A stretch of DNA of 10,656 nt from RGIG3159 sp034927685. GTDB lineage: Bacteria; Bacillota; Clostridia; Oscillospirales; Oscillospiraceae. The notes below the pieces were generated by a model. That model was not told the DNA's origin, did no database searches, and worked only from the letters and a program-made list of their open reading frames with translations. The first letter of the stretch is position 1. Each line of letters opens with the position of its first letter. The DNA lies in assembly GCA_034927685.1 (NCBI GenBank), contig JAYFPO010000033.1, forward strand, positions 1 to 10,656, in the 5' to 3' direction. The position numbers were made by a program, and so were the translations under genes. Positions 1 to 5,473 of the stretch are shown here, in pieces.

Positions 1-305
1 ACCCCCCCGCGCTGCGCTTTCGCAAAGATTGCGGGGTTCGAGCGTCTCGATTCTTTCCATCATACAGAGTTCCGGTTCTGTCCGCGCATCTGTAGGCGGC
101 GAGCGCGGACGAACCCATCAAGATCAGACATAGGATGGATATCATGTTTCACCCGAGTTGCAAGAAACCGCAGGGAAAAAGCACCCGATCTGGGCATCCC
201 ATCGAACGCTGAGAGGAGGACGGAGCCTTCCAAACGGTCGGGGTACGGAAGGGCGGAAACCATGAATACCTACCGAAAATATTGCGTGCGCGCAGCCGGG
301 GAGGC
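1..305. other. Region downstream of the anti-sigma gene, no recognised gene
   Basis: No protein family, tRNA or rRNA is recognisable here. The minus strand has a 67-codon ORF (263 down to 60) with a weak AGGT-like ribosome binding site and an arginine-rich, low-information product. It could be a small protein following the anti-sigma gene, but I cannot support it. The region also holds a strong GC-rich inverted repeat at 75-114, listed separately, and a weaker CCTTCC/GGAAGG pair near 229-252. Neither is followed by a run of T, so no terminator for the sigma operon is visible. Confidence 0.4.
75..114. repeat. Strong GC-rich inverted repeat (hairpin)
   Basis: GTTC-T-GTCCGCGC at 75-87 pairs with GCGCGGAC-GAAC at 103-114. 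This gives a 12-bp stem interrupted only by a bulged T at 79, with a 15-base loop. Neither strand has a U-tract, so it is not a standard intrinsic terminator. It may be a transcript-end structure protecting the sigma operon mRNA, part of an unidentified small RNA, or a protein binding site. The pairing is directly visible; its role is unknown. Confidence 0.55.
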
Positions 306-1652
306 TCATCCTTCGTTGAGAACGAACCCAGTTTCAAAGTCACCGGTGAGTGAATAGTAAAACGTCCACGCGTATTTCGCCGATACCGGCACATCCTCGC
401 AAACGGTGGTCTCGCTGCCGTCGTTGCCGATCACCGCCAAATCAAAGCTGAAACCGGAAAGACGGATGGCGGATGTGTTTTCCGGAAAATCATCCGGTAC
501 AAAACTGAATTGGAGGTTGCTGTCCGCCGTGAGCGCGGTTTGATCCGCATTCTGAACCGTGCTGCTGCCGATCAGGTCGCCGTTGAGGGAATAGTCGATT
601 ACGAGTCCGTATATCCCGGCGTCACTGAAATTCTGGATGTTGAGCAGGAACGTCCCATCCTCCTGCAAAGTCTCGCGCACGCCCGACCATTTGATGCTCA
701 TGCTTTGCATCAGCAGTTGAAGCCTGGACGGCGAATCTGCAAGCTGCTTAATGTCCTGACCGGTAAAGGCGGAGGCGTCGTCCGCCGAGACGGTGTATTC
801 CTGCTGACCCGCTTCGGTCTCATACTGCCAGGTCACATCCCCCAGATTGCCGACCGCGGCCAGCATCGCATAGGAATCCGCAGTCATGATATCCCGCGCG
901 ACGCTCTCGTCCTCCAATGCGATCTGTGTCTCAAGCAAAAGCGTCCAGCCGTATGGTTCCTGCGAAGTTTGCAGCTCGTTCGTATATGGGCCGAGTTGGG
1001 CAGAGACGCCGAGAATCGCTGCGATGCGGCCGTTTGACGACATATCGCCCACATATGGGTTTTTAGCCGCATAAAGCTGCGCCGTTGTGCGGCTGATTTC
1101 CGTGCCGTCTTCCCAGAGGATCAGGTCTTCACAGCGAACCCCGCTGACCTCGCCCAAAGCAGCGTACTGTTCGCTGAATTCGCCGCGGTTAAAGAAGGTC
1201 TTCGGCGCCGTGTATACGGTCACATTGACAATCCCGCCGCTCTCTTCGAACACGATGCGGCTTATGGCGCTGGTGCTGCTCGAAAGATTACCGGTGAAAT
1301 ACACCGTATTGTCCACGACGGAGACACTGTAGTTTACATCGGAGGGGTTTGCCTGACTGCCAATGAAGAAAAACCGCGCAAACAGCAGCAGCAGCCCGAT
1401 CAGGGTTATTCCAATCCCGATCATCAGACCCCTGTAATTTGTGCGTCGGCGTACTTTTTTCAGATAGTCCACCTCGGCGGTCGGCGGACTTCCGGACGGC
1501 TCCGGGTCTCTCATCCGACGAAGCACCTCCGAACAGTCCGCACAATCCGTCAAATGATCTTCCACCGCCCTGTTGGTGGCGGCGCTCGTCAGCCCGTCGA
1601 CATAGGACGGAAGCAAATCGCGGACAATCTCGCAGTCAAGCTTATGTTCCAT
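306..1652 (-). CDS. Transmembrane anti-sigma factor with N-terminal zinc-finger (zf-HC2) domain
   Basis: This 448-residue protein is probably the membrane-bound inhibitor of the ECF sigma factor encoded just upstream. Residues 7-41 look like the zinc-binding anti-sigma domain (zf-HC2): C7 near the start, then H33-x3-C37-x2-C40 (HLTDCADC). In this family the domain grips the sigma factor in the cytoplasm. One hydrophobic segment at about residues 75-97 (GLMIGIGITLIGLLLLF and on) is preceded by KKVRRR, giving a cytoplasmic N-terminus. The remaining 350 or so residues would be outside the cell; they are rich in S, T, D and N, with no domain I recognise. The gene overlaps the sigma gene by 11 bases, and its ATG follows an AAGGAG site inside that gene, so translation is probably coupled. 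The large outer domain is longer than in minimal anti-sigma factors and may be a sensor. The signal it would sense is unknown. Confidence 0.85.
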   Translation of the reverse strand: MEHKLDCEIVRDLLPSYVDGLTSAATNRAVEDHLTDCADCSEVLRRMRDPEPSGSPPTAEVDYLKKVRRRTNYRGLMIGIGITLIGLLLLFARFFFIGSQANPSDVNYSVSVVDNTVYFTGNLSSSTSAISRIVFEESGGIVNVTVYTAPKTFFNRGEFSEQYAALGEVSGVRCEDLILWEDGTEISRTTAQLYAAKNPYVGDMSSNGRIAAILGVSAQLGPYTNELQTSQEPYGWTLLLETQIALEDESVARDIMTADSYAMLAAVGNLGDVTWQYETEAGQQEYTVSADDASAFTGQDIKQLADSPSRLQLLMQSMSIKWSGVRETLQEDGTFLLNIQNFSDAGIYGLVIDYSLNGDLIGSSTVQNADQTALTADSNLQFSFVPDDFPENTSAIRLSGFSFDLAVIGNDGSETTVCEDVPVSAKYAWTFYYSLTGDFETGFVLNEG

Positions 1653-2124
1653 CTGTTTCCAGCTCCTTTTTCAGCTTTTCTTTCCCACGATAGTAGGTGA
1701 CTCTGGCCCAGTTTTCCGATTTTGAGAGGATCTCTCCGATTTCCCGGAAGGACAGCTCTCCGAGCAGCCGCAAATACAGGACCTCACGCATCTCTCCGGG
1801 CAACAAATGAAGCTTCCGCAGAAGCGCCACATGATCGAGTTTTGCAAGCGTTTCTGTCTCCGGCGAAGCGGAGAGCACCGCCACCTCGTCCAGCGGGTCC
1901 GACGCCGGATGCTTGCGGCGATCGCTCAGAAGCGCGTTCTTTGCAATCGCGCACAGCCATGTGGAGACCTTGCAGCTGCCGTCGAACCGATCGACGCTTT
2001 TCATTGCCTGATAAAACGTCTCTTGTGTCAGCTCCTCGGAGGTATCTGCATCATGGGTGAGTGAAAGAAGGTAGCGATAAACTGTCTGTGAATGGGCGCG
2101 GTAGACCTCTTCGATGGACAGCAT
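1642..2124 (-). CDS. RNA polymerase sigma factor, ECF (sigma-70) family
   Basis: This 160-residue protein has the two-domain structure of extracytoplasmic-function sigma factors. Sigma region 2 spans about residues 5-70 (VYRAHSQTVYRYLLSL, the EELTQETFYQA helix, then DRFDGSCKVSTWLCAIAKN), which binds core polymerase and the -10 element. Sigma region 4 spans about 103-155 (LLPGEMREVLYLRLL, then the helix-turn-helix ELSFREIGEILSKSENWARV), which reads the -35 element. The length is normal for the family. The start is set by a near-perfect AAAGGAGGT site 9 bases before the ATG. The anti-sigma gene follows with an 11-base overlap, the usual arrangement in which the sigma factor stays inactive until the membrane partner releases it. 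Such operons are often self-activated, and an inverted repeat at 2176-2210 lies in the likely promoter region. The regulon cannot be read from this window, and I do not assign a specific Sig name. Confidence 0.92.
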   Translation of the reverse strand: MLSIEEVYRAHSQTVYRYLLSLTHDADTSEELTQETFYQAMKSVDRFDGSCKVSTWLCAIAKNALLSDRRKHPASDPLDEVAVLSASPETETLAKLDHVALLRKLHLLPGEMREVLYLRLLGELSFREIGEILSKSENWARVTYYRGKEKLKKELETDGT

Positions 2125-2175
2125 CGGACGACCTCCTTTCGCTTCTCTGTATATGAATGCTGAAAAATCGGGATT

Positions 2176-2210
2176 CGTTACAGAAAACTAAAAATTTCTT
2201 TTCTGCAACG
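2176..2210. repeat. Imperfect inverted repeat upstream of the sigma factor gene
   Basis: CGTTACAGAAAA (2176-2187) and TTTTCTGCAACG (2199-2210) are reverse complements at 11 of 12 positions, around an 11-base AT-rich centre. The repeat lies about 50-90 bases upstream of the sigma factor start. That is where the promoter and any operator of the sigma/anti-sigma operon should be. It could be a dimeric regulator site or an RNA hairpin in the 5' leader. No U-tract follows, so it is not a terminator. Confidence 0.5.
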
Positions 2211-2261
2211 ATCCGCTTGTCTGTTTCCTATAAGGTAGCACGATTCGGCGCCCGGGGCAAC

Positions 2262-2292
2262 AGAAAAAGCCGGGTCGTCGTTCAGACCCGGC
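2262..2292 (-). terminator. Intrinsic terminator on the minus strand
   Basis: GCCGGGTC (2269-2276) and GACCCGGC (2285-2292) form a perfect 8-bp GC-rich stem with an 8-base loop. Read on the minus strand, the stem is followed at once by TTTTT (2264-2268). No coding sequence on the minus strand lies upstream of it within the window. It therefore ends either a short non-coding transcript starting near 2400 or an attenuated long leader of the sigma operon, whose start codon is about 140 bases further on. Confidence 0.6.
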
Positions 2293-2347
2293 CGCGCCTG
2301 CCGTTTCGCCCCGGAATCCAAATGCGATCATTCCGTCCGGTATGCGC

Positions 2348-2382
2348 TTTCAAGGATCCTGCTGTCCGGGTTTTCAAGGATC
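2348..2382. repeat. Direct repeat TTTCAAGGATC, two copies
   Basis: TTTCAAGGATC occurs at 2348-2358 and again at 2372-2382, a 24-base period. On the minus strand it reads GATCCTTGAAA, and the second copy extends to GATCCTTGAAAAC. This resembles the CTTTGAAAAC-type motif around boxA in rRNA operon leaders and spacers of Gram-positive bacteria. That resemblance comes from memory of the motif, not from an alignment. It would fit a minus-strand untranslated RNA or a degraded rRNA-type leader. Confidence 0.45.
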
Positions 2383-2385
2383 AAC

Positions 2386-2414
2386 TTGCTTTATTATGAA
2401 CAAGACTGTATAAT
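2386..2414 (+). promoter_or_regulatory. Candidate vegetative promoter of the cas operon
   Basis: A -35-like TTGCTT (2386-2391), a 17-bp spacer and a perfect -10 TATAAT (2409-2414) would start transcription near 2421 toward cas3. The -10 lies in the right arm of an 8-bp inverted repeat, TTTATTAT (2390-2397) and ATAATAAA (2410-2417), which could be an operator or part of an overlapping promoter on the other strand. A second, weaker candidate is TTGATT (2433-2438) with TATAAA (2457-2462), an 18-bp spacer and a start near 2469. Either would transcribe the hairpin leader before cas3. Confidence 0.5.
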
Positions 2415-2468
2415 AAAACTGGATTTTTCTTGTTGATTTTGTTGAAAAAATAGAAATATAAAGCAATG

Positions 2469-2542
2469 AGGGCCTTTTCCGATTTGGGATGGTAACCGAC
2501 TGCGAAGATACCATCCAAGCCCTGCTCACCGCAGGGTTTTTT
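2469..2542 (+). ncRNA. Structured cas-operon leader, attenuator-like, or small RNA
   Basis: Two adjacent stem-loops lie between the promoter and cas3. GGATGGTA (2489-2496) pairs perfectly with TACCATCC near 2509-2516. CCCTGC (2520-2525) then pairs with GCAGGG (2531-2536) and is followed by six T. AGGGC at 2469-2473 can instead pair with GCCCT at 2519-2523, enclosing the first hairpin and breaking the terminator. These mutually exclusive pairings are how riboswitches and attenuators work. I do not recognise a known riboswitch family. The alternative is a stand-alone RNA of roughly 75-120 bases. Confidence 0.5.
2520..2542 (+). terminator. Intrinsic terminator upstream of cas3
   Basis: CCCTGC, a 5-base loop TCACC and GCAGGG are followed by TTTTTT (2537-2542) and more AT-rich sequence. 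This is a textbook short stem plus U-tract on the plus strand. No gene ends just before it, so it either ends a small RNA or controls read-through into the cas operon, 108 bases before the cas3 ATG. Confidence 0.65.
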
Positions 2543-2558
2543 ATATTTTCCTATTCAA

Positions 2559-2574
2559 GTCCAATTTATTGGAC
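2559..2574. promoter_or_regulatory. Perfect 16-bp palindrome, candidate operator before cas3
   Basis: GTCCAAT-TT-ATTGGAC is a perfect palindrome of 7-bp arms with a 2-base centre. It lies between the terminator and the cas3 ribosome binding site. A second small inverted repeat, ATTGT(5)ACAAT, follows at 2577-2591. The size and symmetry suit a dimeric transcription factor. No regulator gene is encoded in the window, so any protein acting here comes from elsewhere. Confidence 0.45.
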
Positions 2575-2650
2575 AGATTGTATGCGACAATACGAGCATG
2601 TTCCGATTGAAACAGACGAATTGACGAAATTGAGAGAGGTGAAAATTCAT

Positions 2651-4792
2651 ATGGGTTATCTTGCACACCGGGATCCGAAGAGCGGCAGGGAACAGAGTGT
2701 TTTAGAGCATTTGACCAATACAGCGGACTCGGCGGCCCAATTCGCGGGGGCCTTTGGGGCTGCCGAACTCGGATCCCTGTGCGGTATCCTGCACGACATT
2801 GGAAAATATTCCGATCGGTTTCAGCGCAGAATCATGGGTTCCGCAATTAAAGTGGACCATTCGACTGCCGGAGCTTTGGAGGCGCGCGCGCTTGGAAATG
2901 TACCCGCGGCGTTTTGCATCTCGGGGCATCACGGCGGTTTGCCGGACGGAGGAAGCCAAAAAAGCGCCACGTCCGACGATCCGACGTTTTCCGGGAAAAT
3001 GAAACGAATCGTCGGCAGGGACATCGAAGACTACAGCGCGTTTCGATCGCAGATCGAAGCTTCTCCTGCGGAGATTCCAAGCGCGTTCCGGCGGGACGCG
3101 CAATGCGCCTTTTTCTTCACGCGGATGCTGTATTCCTGCCTGGTGGACGCGGATTTTCTCGATACGGAGCACTTTATGTCCGGCGGAACCGTTGACAGAG
3201 CCTTCGGAGACAGCCTTCCAGTTTTATGGAATCAGCTCAGTGATTACATCGCGCCGTGGCAGCCCCCTAAATACGAGCTGGATCAAAAACGCTGCGAAAT
3301 TCTGAATGCCGCAATCCAGGCGGGACGCAGCGAAAGGGGCCTTTATACGCTCACCGTCCCCACCGGCGGCGGAAAAACGGTCAGTTCCATGGCCTTTGCG
3401 CTCCGGCACGCCATGGAGAACCGGCAGCGGCGCGTGATTTATGTGATCCCTTATACGAGCATCATCGAGCAGACACAGGCTGTTTTCGAGAAAATTTTCG
3501 GCGAGGAAAATGTCGTCGCGCATTACGCGGCGGTGGATTACAGAACGGATGAAAACGCAGAGCTGACGGACAAACGGTATCTGGCTGCCGAGAACTGGGA
3601 TGCGCCGGTGATCGTTACAACGACGGTACAGTTTTTTGAGTCGCTCTATGCCAATCGCCCCTCGCGCTGCCGAAAACTACATAATATTGCGGAAAGCGTC
3701 ATCATTTTCGACGAAGCGCAGATGCTCCCCGTGCCCTATCTCCTGCCCTGCGTTTCCGCGATATCCCAGCTCGTCCGGCACTACGGGTGTTCCGCCGTTC
3801 TCTGCACGGCGACGCAGCCCGCGCTCAACCGGATGTTTGAAGAAATGCTGCCGGAATACCCGCCCAAAGAAATCTGCCCCGACGCGCACGGTATGTATGA
3901 ATATTTCCGCCGCGTGCGCTTCCAAAAAGACGGCCCGCTGTCGGACGAGCAGCTTGCGGCGCGGCTGTCTCAGGAAAAGCAGGTTCTCTGCATCGTCAAT
4001 AACCGGAAGGAGGCGCAAGCCGTCTATTCCCTGCTCCCAAAAGACGGAAGCTATCATCTGTCGACGATGATGTATCCGGAGCACAGGCGGCGCACCCTCG
4101 ATGAAATACGAAATCGGTTACGGGATGGTGAGGACTGCCGCGTCGTCTCGACGAGTCTTGTCGAGGCCGGGGTTGACGTGGATTTTCCGACGGTGTATCG
4201 GGCGCTTGCGGGGCTGGATTCCATGATACAGGCGGGCGGACGCTGCAACCGCGAGGGAAAACGTCCTTTGGCCGAAAGCGTCGTACACCTGTTTGAAAGC
4301 GAAAAGAAGGCGCCGGAAATCGTGAAGCAGAACATTTCCGCCGCGGAGCACGTCATGCGAAGCCATACGGACCTATCCGGCATGGAGGCAATCCAAGCGT
4401 ATTTTGAATTTCTGTACTACACGTTAAAGGACAACAGCGAACTCGATGCAAAGGGCATTTTGGAAAAAATCAAAAGCGGCTCGATGCCGTTCGCCTCGGT
4501 CGCCAATGCTTTTAGAATCATAGAAGGCTCCGAATTTACCGTTTATATTCCGCTCGGCAAGGGCGCGGAGCTTGTCGATCAGCTGAAGCAGTACGGGATC
4601 AGCCGCGGCCTGATGCGAAAACTCGGTCAGTATTCCGTCGGCGTTTACCCCGGGCACTTTGCGAACCTGATCGAGCTGGGCGCTGCGGAAAAGTTGACGG
4701 AAAACGCCGCCGTTTTGCGCGACATGTCTCTGTACCATGAGAAAACGGGCCTCGCCTTCGGCGCAGAAGCGGGACAGGCAATCTTTACGTAA
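2651..4792 (+). CDS. cas3: CRISPR-associated nuclease-helicase Cas3 (type I-C, HD domain fused)
   Basis: Cas3 is recruited to target DNA opened by Cascade, nicks the displaced strand with its HD nuclease and reels it in as an ATP-driven 3'-5' helicase. The HD domain covers about residues 10-200: H20, H48-D49 (GILHDIGKYS), H70 (VDHSTAG), H93-H94 (SGHHGG) and D166 (LVDADFLD). The helicase follows: Walker A VPTGGGKT (236-243), the DEAH-type box DEAQ (354-357), CTATQP motif III (385-390), and QAGGRCNREG motif VI (527-536). The 713-residue length is near normal for type I-C. I chose the ATG at 2651 because GAGAGAGGTG lies just upstream and the product then begins with the family-like MGYLAH. In-frame starts at 2489 and 2582 would translate through the terminator or palindrome region. 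All key motifs are intact, so it is probably active. Confidence 0.96.
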   Translation: MGYLAHRDPKSGREQSVLEHLTNTADSAAQFAGAFGAAELGSLCGILHDIGKYSDRFQRRIMGSAIKVDHSTAGALEARALGNVPAAFCISGHHGGLPDGGSQKSATSDDPTFSGKMKRIVGRDIEDYSAFRSQIEASPAEIPSAFRRDAQCAFFFTRMLYSCLVDADFLDTEHFMSGGTVDRAFGDSLPVLWNQLSDYIAPWQPPKYELDQKRCEILNAAIQAGRSERGLYTLTVPTGGGKTVSSMAFALRHAMENRQRRVIYVIPYTSIIEQTQAVFEKIFGEENVVAHYAAVDYRTDENAELTDKRYLAAENWDAPVIVTTTVQFFESLYANRPSRCRKLHNIAESVIIFDEAQMLPVPYLLPCVSAISQLVRHYGCSAVLCTATQPALNRMFEEMLPEYPPKEICPDAHGMYEYFRRVRFQKDGPLSDEQLAARLSQEKQVLCIVNNRKEAQAVYSLLPKDGSYHLSTMMYPEHRRRTLDEIRNRLRDGEDCRVVSTSLVEAGVDVDFPTVYRALAGLDSMIQAGGRCNREGKRPLAESVVHLFESEKKAPEIVKQNISAAEHVMRSHTDLSGMEAIQAYFEFLYYTLKDNSELDAKGILEKIKSGSMPFASVANAFRIIEGSEFTVYIPLGKGAELVDQLKQYGISRGLMRKLGQYSVGVYPGHFANLIELGAAEKLTENAAVLRDMSLYHEKTGLAFGAEAGQAIFT

Positions 4793-4819
4793 AAAAAGAA
4801 CCGGAAAGGAGTGATGAGA

Positions 4820-5473
4820 ATGTCCATAAAAATTGAGGTTTGGGGAGATTACGCCTGCTTCACCAGACCGGAAATGAAGGTCGAGCGCGTCAGCTACGAC
4901 GTGATGACGCCTTCGGCCGCGCGCGGTCTGGTGGAAGCAATCTACTGGCACCCGGGGTTAACATGGCGGATTGATAAAATCCATGTGCTCAACCAAATCG
5001 AGTTCACCAATCTCCGCCGCAACGAGGTCAAATCAAAAATCTCCGCAAGAAATGTCAGGTCTGTGATGAACGGCAGCAGCGAACCGCTTTACATCAGCAC
5101 CTCCGACGACATCCAGCAGCGCGCCGCGCTGATCCTGAAAAATGTGCGCTATGTGATCGACGCACATTTTGAAATGACCGAACAGGCGGCCGAAGGCGAC
5201 AACGAGGGGAAATTCTTCGACATCATGAAGCGGCGTCTGGAAAAGGGGCAGTGCTACCATCAGCCCTGCTTCGGCTGCCGGGAGTTCCCCGCACACTTCC
5301 GAAAGTGGGAGGGCGGAGAAATCGAAACGGCCTATCCCGAGGGCGAGCGGGATCTGGGCTTCATGCTGTTTGATCTGGATTTCAGTGATCCGGAGAACAT
5401 TACCCCGCAGTTTTTCCGGGCGAAGCTGCGCAAGGGCGTTCTGGATCTGCATGACTGCGAGGTGTTCCGATGA
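4820..5473 (+). CDS. cas5c: CRISPR-associated endoribonuclease/Cascade subunit Cas5c (Cas5d)
   Basis: In type I-C there is no Cas6. Cas5c instead cuts pre-crRNA at the base of the repeat stem and stays bound to the crRNA 5' handle in Cascade. The 217-residue protein starts with the RAMP-type strand MSIKIEVWGDYACFTRPEMK, followed by the family signature around MTPSAARGLVEAIYWHPG (29-46) and NLRRNEVKSKIS (64-75). Y42 lies where the family has a catalytic tyrosine, and H116 in IDAHFE may be the catalytic histidine; these positions are inferred from order, not from an alignment. Two upstream in-frame codons (GTG 4811, ATG 4814) overlap the GGAAAGGAG site, so ATG 4820, 8 bases after it, is the best start. 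The gene begins 27 bases after cas3 and overlaps cas8c by 4 bases (ATGA). Confidence 0.93.
   Translation: MSIKIEVWGDYACFTRPEMKVERVSYDVMTPSAARGLVEAIYWHPGLTWRIDKIHVLNQIEFTNLRRNEVKSKISARNVRSVMNGSSEPLYISTSDDIQQRAALILKNVRYVIDAHFEMTEQAAEGDNEGKFFDIMKRRLEKGQCYHQPCFGCREFPAHFRKWEGGEIETAYPEGERDLGFMLFDLDFSDPENITPQFFRAKLRKGVLDLHDCEVFR

Larger units (their letters stand above)
2125..2650. other. Divergent intergenic regulatory region between the sigma operon and cas3
   Basis: This 526-base stretch has no convincing gene. From left to right it holds: the sigma gene ribosome binding site (minus strand, 2131-2139); an imperfect inverted repeat at 2176-2210; a minus-strand hairpin plus U-tract at 2264-2292; two CAAGGATC-containing repeats at 2348-2358 and 2372-2382; a plus-strand promoter at 2386-2414 inside an 8-bp inverted repeat; a plus-strand leader with two stem-loops and a T-run at 2469-2542; a 16-bp palindrome at 2559-2574; and the cas3 ribosome binding site near 2632-2640. 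An 80-codon plus-strand ORF at 2157-2399 looks spurious. Confidence 0.7.

Noticed and set aside
60..263. 67-codon minus-strand ORF after the anti-sigma gene
   Set aside because: Only a weak ribosome site, no recognisable family, and a strong hairpin inside it. I kept it as a remark on the region, not as a gene.
510..1037. 175-codon ORF antisense to the anti-sigma gene
   Set aside because: The minus strand encodes a coherent anti-sigma factor with zinc finger and membrane segment. The plus ORF shows no family features or ribosome site.
2157..2399. 80-codon plus-strand ORF between the sigma gene and cas3
   Set aside because: It has no ribosome binding site, an arginine-rich shadow-like composition, and it overlaps the hairpins and repeats of the regulatory region.
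2489..2650. Longer cas3 starts (2489 or 2582) adding 54 or 23 residues
   Set aside because: The extensions translate the hairpin-terminator or palindrome region and do not resemble Cas3. The ATG at 2651 has a GAGAGAGGTG site and a family-like N-terminus.
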